NCBI RefSeq assembly: GCF_010550695.1
Contig: NZ_JAAGOB010000002.1
Location: 552,200-616,199 of the forward strand
Length of the DNA stretch: 64,000 bases
Direction of reading: 5' to 3'
Source: Phytoactinopolyspora alkaliphila
Lineage (GTDB): Bacteria > Actinomycetota > Actinomycetes > Jiangellales > Jiangellaceae
In this document: one piece after another, positions 1 to 8,974 of the stretch
Layout of the letters: each line of letters starts with the position of its first letter
Numbering within the stretch: the first letter of the stretch is position 1
The notes under the pieces: generated by a model
Seen by the model: the letters and a program-made list of their open reading frames with translations, nothing else
What the model was told of the DNA's origin: nothing
Database searches by the model: none
Position numbers and translations under genes: made by a program

Positions 1-445
1 CCATTGGCAGGAGCATCCCAGAGTGACGAGCCAATTGGTCCGAAGCTCGTATGCGTCCACGGACGAGTGGCAACGTCTCCTCCACCGTGACGTAGCCCTG
101 GAGGACACCTCGTTGTGTCGCCCGCTCGGTGTGCCGTGCCAGTGATTCGGCGATGACGGACAGCAGATCATCGTGCTGAACGCCCTCTACGTCATCGGGC
201 CGAAAGCCCGGATCAGCCGCATATCCGAGGAGGAACAACAGATTCTTGGGCCCGATCTTCGGTTCGACGATCACCTCGACGTTGCCGATTCGAACGGCAC
301 CGACCTTGTCGACCGGTTGGAGCCGCCATCGGCCACTACTGATAGGCGTCACGTGGACGATGGCGCTGTGCGCCAACGCCGCAACGATGTCCCCATTGAG
401 GCCAGCATCACAGGGCGGTCCATGCTCGCGCAGTCGGATAATCAC
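1..445 (-). CDS. mcrC: McrC-like subunit of a McrBC restriction system, 3' part off the window
   Basis: This is the N-terminal ~148 residues of a McrC-family protein, the nuclease-bearing partner of McrB in modification-dependent restriction. The GTG start at 445 overlaps the mcrB stop (GTGA), so the two are translationally coupled. Visible McrC hallmarks are a short N-terminal beta domain (starting VIIRLREHGPP), the segment VIVEPKIGPKNLLFLLGYA and, near residue 130, the conserved LVRGRIR. The PD-(D/E)XK catalytic part would lie beyond base 1, so it cannot be judged whether the gene is intact. Family assignment follows from these motifs and from the neighbour. Confidence 0.85.
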   Translation of the reverse strand, partial: MIIRLREHGPPCDAGLNGDIVAALAHSAIVHVTPISSGRWRLQPVDKVGAVRIGNVEVIVEPKIGPKNLLFLLGYAADPGFRPDDVEGVQHDDLLSVIAESLARHTERATQRGVLQGYVTVEETLPLVRGRIRASDQLARHSGMLLPM

Positions 446-2712
446 GTTGCCCCACCACGGGCGCTGCCCTCGTCAGCTGCCGTGGTTCCGGTAGACACGT
501 CGTACGCTGTGCCTGCGTGCTTGGTCGCACGGGCCCGAACGGTGTCCAAGCCAAATCGTTGATTGACCTCTTCACGGCTCATCCGGCCGTAGTAGTGCTC
601 CTCAAGTAGCGGCAGGATTGAGTAGCGCCAGACGCGCGCCAGACCACCGTAGCGCTCGACATCCGGATTCATCAGGTACGACGGGCCGATCTTGAAGTCG
701 CGGCCTTCATCACCGATAGCGGCGTTGAGCGCATCCAGCAGGTCCGCTCGGTCGAGATCCTTGTCGCCCTGCCGAAGCCAGGTACGCAACATGTTCTTCA
801 CCGGTGCTTCGTCTGGATGGAGTTCCATGAAGGCGAAGCGCCGCCGGATGGCGGCATCCATCAGGGCGATCGATCGGTCCGCGGTGTTCATGGTGCCGAT
901 CAAGAACAGGTTAGGCGGCAAGCTGAAGGACACGCCGGGCGAGTACTGCAGCAACACCGGCTCGCGTCGATACTCGAGGAGGTAGTACAGCTCGCCGAAC
1001 ACCTTGGCGAGATTTGCACGGTTGATCTCATCGATGATCAGGACGTAAGGCCGGGTGGGGTTCTCCCGTGCTGCGACGGCCAACCGCCGCAGCGGACCTG
1101 GCTGCAACTGAAAACCGACCACACCATCCGCCATTGGCGCGGGCCGATAGCCCTCGAAGAAGTCCTCGTAGGTGTACGACGGATGGAATTGAACCAACTG
1201 CACGGCGTCCCGGTCGGTGACATGCCGTCCGAGTTCGCGGGCGATGTACGTCTTCCCAGTGCCGGGAGGTCCGTAGAAGATCATCTGCTGACGATCCTGG
1301 AGGACGTCAAGCGCGTCTTGCAACCATTCCCGTTCGATGTTCAGGTGATCGGACAGTTCCACGGTCGCCTGTTTCAACGTGGGTATGTCCGCTTCGACGC
1401 CTGGCGGAAGCGCCGGCCCTTCATCGACGACGCCCACGTCGAGCGCGATCAGAGTATCGAGTGCGTCGAGGTCACCCGTCAGGTCGACCAGTGAGCCTTG
1501 CTGATCGAGATCTGCGGCTAGGGACGTCGGCACGTCCTCGACTGGGAACAGCTGATCAGCCCAGTCCACCGATCGCGTCAGAACGGGACTCTCGTTCTCC
1601 ACATACGACGCCTCACCCGTGACCTCGCCGATCCACAGACTGCCATCGCGAACCGTGACGACCAGATCCCCGGACGCCATCCGGGTCAGGAAACTGTGGT
1701 ACTCGGTAGTGAGGCGGAGCCGCTGCGCGTAGTCGGAATGCTGATAGCCGTCCTCGACGGCTGCCGCTACTACACTGCGATCGCTGCCAGGCTCCACGTT
1801 GCGCAGGTGAGCCGCGGCGAGCGAGACAAGTCCCTCGTTCCGCCAGCGGTCAGCATCGTGATCGTCCCCGGTCTGTGGCGGCCGAGGGCGGACGAGCCAC
1901 GCACGACGGGCGGCACGATCGGACGGCGAGCGCCACTGCTCAACGTAGGGAGTCTGGTAGTAGTCGACCGCTCCGCCGGCGCGCTCCTGAAGAGTAAGCG
2001 TAATGTCGAACAGATCGCGATCGTGGTCATTAGTTTGCTGGCCAACGTCCTTGAACGCCTCGCGGATTCGCCGCTTGTCCGACGTACTGACGCTCGGTAA
2101 GAAGTACTGAGGAAAGGCGAGGTAGAGCAGGCATTCTTGCAGCGAGGGCAGCATGTCGGCCGACCTGACAATGTCCCGCCACGTCCAGGGATCGCGCAGC
2201 GCTTGCGCTCGCTCTTCGCTTGGCATGGTCCACCACGCTTCGACAACCTCCACGAGATTGGCCAGCCATCGCCACACATTCTGGTTGGCGCCCTGACCGC
2301 CGTGCCAACTACCTTCAGCGAAGGCCTCGATCACATCAGGGGGCAAGCTGGCCGGCTCGCGCATCCATCCGAGGACTGTCTCGATCCGCCGCCGCTTATT
2401 CTCCCGTGTGAGATTTGAGAGTGGCAGCGCATGAAGCATGAGAAGCTCGGCCGCCAGAAGGATCGTCGAATCCGGCGCATCCGAGAGTTGGCGCTGAAGC
2501 TTAACGAGGAATTTGTCGCTGCTCTCGTCGGGTCGCTCGTTGTAGCGGTGTCGCAGGTCCTCGACGCTGGCGGGCGACCAAGCGCTCGTCTGTGGCTCCA
2601 GGTACGACGCGCCGGTCCCGAGGCCGTTCTCCAACATGCGGCGTCCCACGGCGCGTATGTGCACGTCTGGTTTCGGCGACTCAAGTACACGGAGTCCTGC
2701 GGGATCATTCAC
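442..2712 (-). CDS. mcrB: McrB-type AAA+ GTPase of a McrBC restriction system
   Basis: This 756-residue protein is the NTP-driven translocation subunit of a McrBC-type restriction system. The C-terminal half is an AAA+ module: Walker A GPPGTGKT at about residues 481-488, Walker B and the McrB signature LIIDEINRANLAKVFGE near 556, and the sensor segment GTMNTADRSI followed by DAAIRRRFAF. The N-terminal ~440 residues are not a recognised DNA-binding domain and probably read the target, since McrB N-termini vary with substrate. It overlaps mcrC by four bases downstream. Upstream it diverges from a nuclease-like gene across a 97-bp gap that holds a perfect 19-bp palindrome. Confidence 0.92.
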   Translation of the reverse strand: MNDPAGLRVLESPKPDVHIRAVGRRMLENGLGTGASYLEPQTSAWSPASVEDLRHRYNERPDESSDKFLVKLQRQLSDAPDSTILLAAELLMLHALPLSNLTRENKRRRIETVLGWMREPASLPPDVIEAFAEGSWHGGQGANQNVWRWLANLVEVVEAWWTMPSEERAQALRDPWTWRDIVRSADMLPSLQECLLYLAFPQYFLPSVSTSDKRRIREAFKDVGQQTNDHDRDLFDITLTLQERAGGAVDYYQTPYVEQWRSPSDRAARRAWLVRPRPPQTGDDHDADRWRNEGLVSLAAAHLRNVEPGSDRSVVAAAVEDGYQHSDYAQRLRLTTEYHSFLTRMASGDLVVTVRDGSLWIGEVTGEASYVENESPVLTRSVDWADQLFPVEDVPTSLAADLDQQGSLVDLTGDLDALDTLIALDVGVVDEGPALPPGVEADIPTLKQATVELSDHLNIEREWLQDALDVLQDRQQMIFYGPPGTGKTYIARELGRHVTDRDAVQLVQFHPSYTYEDFFEGYRPAPMADGVVGFQLQPGPLRRLAVAARENPTRPYVLIIDEINRANLAKVFGELYYLLEYRREPVLLQYSPGVSFSLPPNLFLIGTMNTADRSIALMDAAIRRRFAFMELHPDEAPVKNMLRTWLRQGDKDLDRADLLDALNAAIGDEGRDFKIGPSYLMNPDVERYGGLARVWRYSILPLLEEHYYGRMSREEVNQRFGLDTVRARATKHAGTAYDVSTGTTAADEGSARGGAT

Positions 2713-2745
2713 GACGCGTGCCTCCTCGTGCCCTCGTCCGATACG

Positions 2746-2764
2746 GTGCCACCGATGGTGGCAC
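2746..2764. promoter_or_regulatory. 19-bp palindrome in the mcrB/nuclease divergent promoter
   Basis: GTGCCACCGATGGTGGCAC is a perfect inverted repeat (8-bp arms, 3-bp centre). It sits in the 97-bp gap between mcrB (leftward) and the PD-(D/E)XK-like gene (rightward). Symmetry and position suggest an operator shared by both genes. No dedicated regulator is evident beside it. Confidence 0.45.
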
Positions 2765-2809
2765 AGACGTCGGGCTCATCTAAGGACCTCAGCCGCTCGA
2801 TACCGGACA

Positions 2810-3922
2810 ATGAGTCTCGAGCCGCTGGCTATCTTTGGAGGTCGTGCTGTGACTGGGATCTGGTCTGAGAGCGATGGGATATGGCGCGCTCTCGCTCCCG
2901 TCGGGTTCGCTCAGGAGCAGCAGCTTCATGACCTGATCGAACGGAATCCGGCCATGCTTCCGTTGGCGGGCACACCGAAGCTCGTCGTGCTGGGAAGCGA
3001 GGTTCGTTGCGGTACTGGCTACGCAGACCTGATCGCGGTCGCAGCCGACACCGGCACACCAGTGATCATTGAGATCAAACTCGCCTCCAACACAGACCGG
3101 CGCACCGTGCTGACGCAGGTCCTCGGCTACGCGGCGTATCTTCGGCGTCTCGATATATCGGGTTTTGAAGCATTGCTGGCGCCGCACGTGAACGGCCAGC
3201 ATGCCGCCTCAGTGCGTGAACTGGTGAACGCCGGAGCGGAGAGCCCCGCCTTTGATCAGGAGACGTTCTCAACCAGCTTGGCTGCGGCACTGGAGGAGGG
3301 CCGCCTGCGTTGCGTCGTCGTGATCGACTCTGCTCCGGACGACCTGATAGAGCTCGTCGGCTACTTGCAGGACATCAGCAATGACCGGCTCGATCTCGAC
3401 TTGGTGACGGTGTCCGCGTACGACATCGACGGTCGGCGGGTGCTCGTACCGCAGCTCGTCGAACCGGAACGCGTAGCTGCTGACGCACCACCGATCGGCC
3501 CGACAGCACCGGAGCCAGTCGTCACGCCCGGTGCAGGAAAATTCGCAGAGTCGATTTCGGTATCCCCGCCGGACAAGCACGACCTTCTTCGGCGGCTTCA
3601 CCAATGGGCAGTCGAACTGGAGAGCGCAAGCTTGGCGACACTGCAGACTGCAACCGGCCAGGATCGCTGCCTGATCCGGGTCCACATTCCCGGACAGCAA
3701 CGGGGTCTCGTGACGGTCTGGAACGAGAATGGAGGATCAGTATCCCCGTACCGGACAGTCTTCGAACAGGAGGCACCGGCAACGTTGCGAACCATTGATG
3801 AACGCCTCCCTGGTCAGATCCGGCAGGGCAACTATCTCCGTACGGAGAACTACGACGAACTCCTCAGCCTCCTCCGCGACGCGTATGTTGAGGCAGCGCG
3901 TGGAGGCGTCCAGGCGGACTAA
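2810..3922 (+). CDS. PD-(D/E)XK nuclease-like protein divergent from McrBC
   Basis: A 370-residue protein. The ATG at 2810 was chosen because the in-frame upstream extension (to 2636) overlaps mcrB on the other strand and is arginine-rich out-of-frame-like sequence. Residues ~55-95 contain GTGYADLIAVAADTGTPVII followed by EIKLASN, which fits the D...ExK core of a PD-(D/E)XK nuclease such as the NucS/DUF91-like or endonuclease-like families. The C-terminal ~120 residues are a separate, unrecognised alpha/beta region after a proline-rich linker. Its head-to-head position with mcrB suggests a role in defence. No exact family is claimed. Confidence 0.75.
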   Translation: MSLEPLAIFGGRAVTGIWSESDGIWRALAPVGFAQEQQLHDLIERNPAMLPLAGTPKLVVLGSEVRCGTGYADLIAVAADTGTPVIIEIKLASNTDRRTVLTQVLGYAAYLRRLDISGFEALLAPHVNGQHAASVRELVNAGAESPAFDQETFSTSLAAALEEGRLRCVVVIDSAPDDLIELVGYLQDISNDRLDLDLVTVSAYDIDGRRVLVPQLVEPERVAADAPPIGPTAPEPVVTPGAGKFAESISVSPPDKHDLLRRLHQWAVELESASLATLQTATGQDRCLIRVHIPGQQRGLVTVWNENGGSVSPYRTVFEQEAPATLRTIDERLPGQIRQGNYLRTENYDELLSLLRDAYVEAARGGVQAD

Positions 3923-4019
3923 CGCGGCCACGCTTCCTAAAGCAGGAGCATGAACACATGAGTGTCGTCACGCGCAGCGACAATCGCATCCAATGACTCG
4001 GAAGTGGGTGTAGCAGTAC

Positions 4020-4451
4020 ATGAGATGGGTCGAAAGCGCCGTGGTCGGTTGTTGCGTCGCTCTCTTCGCCTGGGCACTCAGCTCACCGGACACGGCCGCG
4101 GAGGCCGCCCGAACCGCAACAAGGCTCCTGCCCCTGTCGGCGTCAGTCGCAGAGCCCTGGGCATGGACTTTCTTCACCTTCGCGTTCATGTGTGCTCTAG
4201 GCCAAGTCGTCTACATGTTGCTTAGAGCCGGGCGAGGGCATACCGAGCCCAGTTCACTCGCGAGCTTATCGATCACGCATCTGCTGTCGGTTCTGGCAAT
4301 GACAACATTTTCCGCCGCAGCGGCAACGTCATCGGCAGCACGCGACAATTATCAGAATGCTCTAGTGCTGGCGGCTACCGCCGTCGCTCTAGCCATCTGG
4401 AGCGTCCGGATGTTAAAGCGCCTCATCGCTGTAGGCCCCAGGTATCCTTGA
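4020..4451 (+). CDS. Small four-helix membrane protein of unknown function
   Basis: A 143-residue hydrophobic protein with four likely membrane helices at roughly residues 7-24, 48-69, 83-104 and 112-135, and a basic C-terminal tail (RMLKRLIAVGPRYP). I do not recognise a family. It lies between the nuclease-like gene and the 3' end of hsdR. The ribosome-binding site is weak (GGAAG about 15 bases upstream), so the start is uncertain. Small membrane proteins are common effectors in defence loci, but nothing here beyond location supports that. Confidence 0.5.
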   Translation: MRWVESAVVGCCVALFAWALSSPDTAAEAARTATRLLPLSASVAEPWAWTFFTFAFMCALGQVVYMLLRAGRGHTEPSSLASLSITHLLSVLAMTTFSAAAATSSAARDNYQNALVLAATAVALAIWSVRMLKRLIAVGPRYP

Positions 4452-4592
4452 CGCTCCTCCGAAGGCCAAGATGAAGATGTGAGGACAGTGTCTTTGGCTT
4501 TGTGCCGATACCGTTGACGATCTCTAGGAGGCCGCGCGCGTGACGTGGGCGTTTGCTGCCTGAACCCACGGCTGGCATGACGCTAGTCTTTG

Positions 4593-7500
4593 TCAGTTCG
4601 GCGTGGTCGCGTCTGAGACGTAACGTCGCGCCATGGTCTCCATCTGCTCGATCACGAGCTTGATGGCCTCGGGCTGCTTGTCCGGCGGATACTTGTACTT
4701 CACCAGCAGCCGTTTGATTGAGGACCGCAGCTTAGCTCGCACATCGTCACGGACGGTCCAGTCGGTTTTTACGTCCCGGCGCATGACCGCCACCAGCTCA
4801 CGGGCGATTTGGGCCAACACGTCCTCGCCTTGGAGCTCGACGGCCGAGTCGTTGGTGCTCACCGCGTCGTAGAACGCCAGCTCGTCCAACGACAACGGCG
4901 GCGTGAAATGTTCGCCTCGGTTTCCCTCGGCGGCGACCTCCTTCGCCATCTCGATAAGCTCGGCGATCACCTCCGCCGAGGTGAGCTGCTGGTTGGTGTA
5001 CTTGCGCATTAGTTCAGCGATCCGCTCGGAGAATGCCCGCTGACGCACGAGGTTGTTACGCGTTGCCTTCCCGGCCTCCTCCATAAGCAAAGCACGTAAG
5101 GCTTCGATAGCCAGGTGGGGGTTGGAGGCGGCTTGGGCCTTCGCCTGGAATCCAGGTCCGAGATCGGACAGCGACGGCTTGGGCATCCCCGCCGCCTCGT
5201 AGATGTCGACGACCTCGCCTGATGTGGTGGATGTGGCCACGAGCGCGGAGAGCATACGCTGGATCTCCTCGGGGACCGGTCTGCCCTCGGCCTGGCGCTC
5301 CTGGGCGTCGAACTTGCCCATCCACACGCGGACCTCTTCGTAGAACCTGGCTGTGACGCGGAGTGCCTGCACGTCCGGACTGCCGGAGCACAATGCCCAC
5401 GCGCGAGCGAGCTGGTTCGCGAGCTTTCGGAAGCGGGCGGCGAGCGTCTCCTCACCCTCAGGCACCTGGTTACCTGGGGTGGCCGGGGAGCGCAGGTAAT
5501 TGGTCAACCCGTAAGCTGCCCTGACCCAGCTCTTCGACCCGCCATCGAGCTTCGACTTCCACGGGAAGCCGGTACATAGCTCGTCGAGGGAGCCGATGAG
5601 CTGGGTAGTAAGCGCGACGGCCTCGTCGATGTCCTTGCCAACCGGCTTCTTTGCCTGATCAGTGTCTGTGTACTCGGCGAGCGCCGTGTTGAGGTTCTCC
5701 GCCAGTGGCGCATACGCGACGAGCAGTCCCTCTGGTTTACCGCGGAAGGTGCGGTTCACCCTGGCAAGAGTCTGCATCAGCAGCGCTCCCTTGAGCGGCC
5801 GGTCAAGGTAGAGCGTGTGCAGGGGCGGCGCGTCGAAGCCGGTCAGCATCATGTCTTTGACGATGACGATCTGCAGTTCGTCGTCGGGATCACGTAGCCG
5901 TTTCTGGATGACCTTGTTCTGCCCGTCGCGGCGGACATGGTCAGATACAGGCGGCTTGTCCTGCGCTGAGCCGGAGTAAACAACCTTGATCACGCCTTTG
6001 TCGTCGGCCTTGTTGTGCCAGCTGGGACGCAGTTTGACGATCTCGTCGTACAGGTGAGCACATATCTCGCGCGTCGCACCGACGATAAATGCCTTGCCGG
6101 GCGAGGAGATGAACTTCCGCATCTCCTCCGACCGAGTTTCCCAATGCCGGACGATGTCGGCGGCCAACGCCTCGAGCCGTGCCGGGGCGCCGTACACCGC
6201 GTTGATCACGGCGACCGACCTCTCGATTCGTGCACGCTCGACGTCGTCGAGCCCGACGGTAGCCTCGTCGGCGGCGTGGTCGAGGTCTTCCTCGCTCACG
6301 TCCCGGACCCGAGCGACCTTGATCAGGCGCGGCTCGAAGTACACCCGCACTGTGGCCCCGTCGTCGACAGCACGGGTCAGGTCGTAGATGTCGATGTAGT
6401 CGCCGAACACTTCGCGGGTGTTGCGGTCCTCGAACGAGATGGGCGTGCCTGTGAAGGCGATCAGCGCCGCGTTCGGGAGCGCATCCCGCAAGTGGCGGGC
6501 ATAGCCGTCGAGATCATCGTAATGACTGCGGTGCGCCTCATCGGCAATGACGATGATGTTGCGACGCTCCGACAGCAGCGGGTGATCCAGACCTGCATCC
6601 TTCTCGGCCTTGCTGAGCCCGAACTTCTGCAGCGTGGTGAAGTAGATGCCTCCGGTGGCGCGGTTAACCAGCTCGTCGCGAAGCTGCGCACGAGTCGTTG
6701 CTTTGACAGGTGTCTCGGTCAGCAAGCGCGAGCGGTTGAACGTCTCGAAGAGTTGCCCGTCGAGTTCCTTGCGGTCAGTGACCACAATGATGGTGGGGTT
6801 TTTCAGCTTAGGCTGGGTGCCCACCAGGTGAGCGTAGAGTTCCATCTCCATCGACTTGCCCGACCCCTGTGTGTGCCAGACCACGCCGGCCTTGCCATTG
6901 CTTTCGACAGCCGTGACGGTCGAGCCGACCGCCTTGGTGACGGCGAAGTACTGATGCGGCTTGGCGATCCGCTTCACATAGCCCTCAGCGCCACCGTCGA
7001 AGGCGGTGAAGTTGCGCTGCAGTTGTAAGAACCGCTCGGGGTTGAAGACGCCCTCGATGAGGAACTCGAGCTCGGTGCCGAGATGCACATCGTCCATCAC
7101 TTCGCCGAGCTTCACGGGCTTGCCGTCGTCGTCGACATTCCATGGCGAGTAGTGGTTCAGCTGTGTGAACGGCGTGCCATAACGGGCGATGATGCCGTCA
7201 CTGATCACAGTGACGACGGCGAACCGGAATGCCATCGGGAACTCGCGCAGGTATGTCCCAAGCTGCGCGTGCGCAGAAGCGATGTCGGCCTTGGCCACTC
7301 CTGCCTGCTTAAGCTCGAATATCGCGACCGGCATACCGTTGAGATAGACCACCACATCAAACCGCCGCTCGGCCTCGGGAGACCGAACGATGACCTGATT
7401 GACGGCCAGCATCTCGTTGTCACTGACCCGGTGACTGACCAGCCGGATCGTAGGGTTCTGCTCGACACCATCTGAGTCGACGTAGCTGATCCCGCGGTAG

Positions 7501-7793
7501 CCCTTCACGCAGATCTCGTGTATACGGAAATTCTCCGCGATTGGATCCTGCGAGGTTGGCTGGATGATCTCGGCCAGCGCTTGCTCCAGGTACTCCGCAG
7601 GCACCTGTGGGTTTAGCTCGCGCATCTTGGTGAGCATCCGGCCCGGGAGGACGATGTCCGCCCACGATGTGCGGCCGTTGTCAGTGCCTGGTGCGATCGC
7701 GGTGCCCGGGAGGTGCTGCCATTCCTGTTCGGCGAGCGTATCGAGGGCGATGTGTTCCCAATCGTCTTCGCTGAACCCCGGCTTCGTGGCCAT
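4593..7793 (-). CDS. hsdR: Type I restriction enzyme, R subunit
   Basis: A 1066-residue HsdR, the translocating endonuclease subunit of a type I restriction-modification complex. The nuclease domain is near residues 150-175 (FDVVVYLNG and, slightly later, IFELKQAG, the D...ExK pattern). The SF2 helicase motor follows, with Walker A HTQGSGKSMEME (~310), the DEAH box IADEAHRSHYDDL (~420) and motif III AFTGTPISFEDRNT (~450). The C-terminal ~250 residues are the helical domain that docks on HsdM. Its ATG overlaps the hsdS stop (TAATG), making it the last gene of the hsdM-hsdS-hsdR operon. Length and motifs are intact. Confidence 0.97.
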   Translation of the reverse strand: MATKPGFSEDDWEHIALDTLAEQEWQHLPGTAIAPGTDNGRTSWADIVLPGRMLTKMRELNPQVPAEYLEQALAEIIQPTSQDPIAENFRIHEICVKGYRGISYVDSDGVEQNPTIRLVSHRVSDNEMLAVNQVIVRSPEAERRFDVVVYLNGMPVAIFELKQAGVAKADIASAHAQLGTYLREFPMAFRFAVVTVISDGIIARYGTPFTQLNHYSPWNVDDDGKPVKLGEVMDDVHLGTELEFLIEGVFNPERFLQLQRNFTAFDGGAEGYVKRIAKPHQYFAVTKAVGSTVTAVESNGKAGVVWHTQGSGKSMEMELYAHLVGTQPKLKNPTIIVVTDRKELDGQLFETFNRSRLLTETPVKATTRAQLRDELVNRATGGIYFTTLQKFGLSKAEKDAGLDHPLLSERRNIIVIADEAHRSHYDDLDGYARHLRDALPNAALIAFTGTPISFEDRNTREVFGDYIDIYDLTRAVDDGATVRVYFEPRLIKVARVRDVSEEDLDHAADEATVGLDDVERARIERSVAVINAVYGAPARLEALAADIVRHWETRSEEMRKFISSPGKAFIVGATREICAHLYDEIVKLRPSWHNKADDKGVIKVVYSGSAQDKPPVSDHVRRDGQNKVIQKRLRDPDDELQIVIVKDMMLTGFDAPPLHTLYLDRPLKGALLMQTLARVNRTFRGKPEGLLVAYAPLAENLNTALAEYTDTDQAKKPVGKDIDEAVALTTQLIGSLDELCTGFPWKSKLDGGSKSWVRAAYGLTNYLRSPATPGNQVPEGEETLAARFRKLANQLARAWALCSGSPDVQALRVTARFYEEVRVWMGKFDAQERQAEGRPVPEEIQRMLSALVATSTTSGEVVDIYEAAGMPKPSLSDLGPGFQAKAQAASNPHLAIEALRALLMEEAGKATRNNLVRQRAFSERIAELMRKYTNQQLTSAEVIAELIEMAKEVAAEGNRGEHFTPPLSLDELAFYDAVSTNDSAVELQGEDVLAQIARELVAVMRRDVKTDWTVRDDVRAKLRSSIKRLLVKYKYPPDKQPEAIKLVIEQMETMARRYVSDATTPN

Positions 7794-8974
7794 TACACGA
7801 CCTCCTCCACAATCTTCTCTGCCTCGCGCACGCGGACCTTGCCGGACATCAACAATGGCAACAGCTCATCCCGGGTTGCGACGAGAGTCGCCGTCTCTGT
7901 CATCGTCTGTGCGGCCTGTTCGTGGAGCGGCACAACTTGCCGTGAAAACGATCGCGCCAGGTCCGGGTCAGGTATGCGGACTTGGAATTGCTTAAACTTG
8001 CCCCTACTTAGCTCGAGGAATGTTGCCCCATTCGCATGACTAATGAACTCTGAGACACGTGATCGCATCTCATGGAATAGCCAGAATTGGTGAATCGGAT
8101 TCTTGGCATTGACCACGATGAATCCCTGGTTTACGGCAACGGGGACTTGCGCGATCGCGAAGGCCCCTATCGTTGCCCTTGACGTCATTAGGATTGACTG
8201 CTTCGGATAAAGCTTCGAAGAGCAGGCCGCTAAGCCGTCTTCCGTGATCATTCGGGAAGTGGTAAATAGGTACGGGCCATTGAGCGCAGTCACGTCTGTC
8301 GGCGTCGCCCACGGGATGCTCCCGTTCCAATACTCCTCGAATGACGTCTTTGGCGTTCCGCCGCCGGCAACCTCGGCAAGATCGCCAAAGGTTTGGCCTC
8401 CGAGTCGCATCCCCCGTACAGCCTCGGTGAACATCGAATCGGCGAGTTCTAGACATAGATTACCGACACGATCGTTGGCGGCGATTTTGTCGTCGAGCGC
8501 CCCCAACACCTCCGCAATCGCCCGCTGTTCCGCGAGTAGCGTTGCGGGAAGCTCCATTGATTTGATCAAACCAGCATTCAGGTTCTGTTGTGCCGCACCT
8601 GACGCTAGGCCGACAAGACCAGACCTAGACCACATGAGCGCATAGAAAAGCCACCGGTAGTCACAGACCGCTGGATTAGCAATCATCGCGCAGGCTGCTT
8701 GATTGCATGCGGCTTCCTCCGTAAGCCAACCAAGTCGGCCAACCGTGGCCCCGTACATGGCCATTAGCACGGTGCCTTCCGGCAAAAGCTTTGCAGACGA
8801 GGAGGCTAGGCCTTCCTTGGAGATGTGCTCGTCGTAACGTGACACAGGTCCGTCGAGGAGGTCCCCAGTCTTCACCCACGGGATCGTCCCGGGCTCGTAG
8901 TACTCTGGGTGAGCACGATTAGGTGTTCCACCACTTGTCACCCGGGAGCACAATGCCGCCACAGTCGTCTTCAT
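7793..8974 (-). CDS. hsdS: Type I restriction-modification specificity subunit
   Basis: A 393-residue HsdS with the classic two-repeat layout. The first target-recognition domain opens with SGGTPNRAHPEYYEPGTIPW near residue 14, and the second with GGGTPKTSFEEYWNGSIPWA near residue 200. A conserved helix follows each (for example LLAEQRAIAEVLGALDDKI near 160) and acts as the spacer that sets the gap in the bipartite target. It overlaps hsdM by four bases and touches hsdR, so all three are probably co-translated. The target sequence cannot be read from the protein. Confidence 0.96.
   Translation of the reverse strand: MKTTVAALCSRVTSGGTPNRAHPEYYEPGTIPWVKTGDLLDGPVSRYDEHISKEGLASSSAKLLPEGTVLMAMYGATVGRLGWLTEEAACNQAACAMIANPAVCDYRWLFYALMWSRSGLVGLASGAAQQNLNAGLIKSMELPATLLAEQRAIAEVLGALDDKIAANDRVGNLCLELADSMFTEAVRGMRLGGQTFGDLAEVAGGGTPKTSFEEYWNGSIPWATPTDVTALNGPYLFTTSRMITEDGLAACSSKLYPKQSILMTSRATIGAFAIAQVPVAVNQGFIVVNAKNPIHQFWLFHEMRSRVSEFISHANGATFLELSRGKFKQFQVRIPDPDLARSFSRQVVPLHEQAAQTMTETATLVATRDELLPLLMSGKVRVREAEKIVEEVV

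Noticed and set aside
6015..7028. Long open frame on the plus strand (337 codons)
   Set aside because: It lies wholly inside hsdR on the opposite strand and has the composition of a shadow frame in GC-rich DNA.
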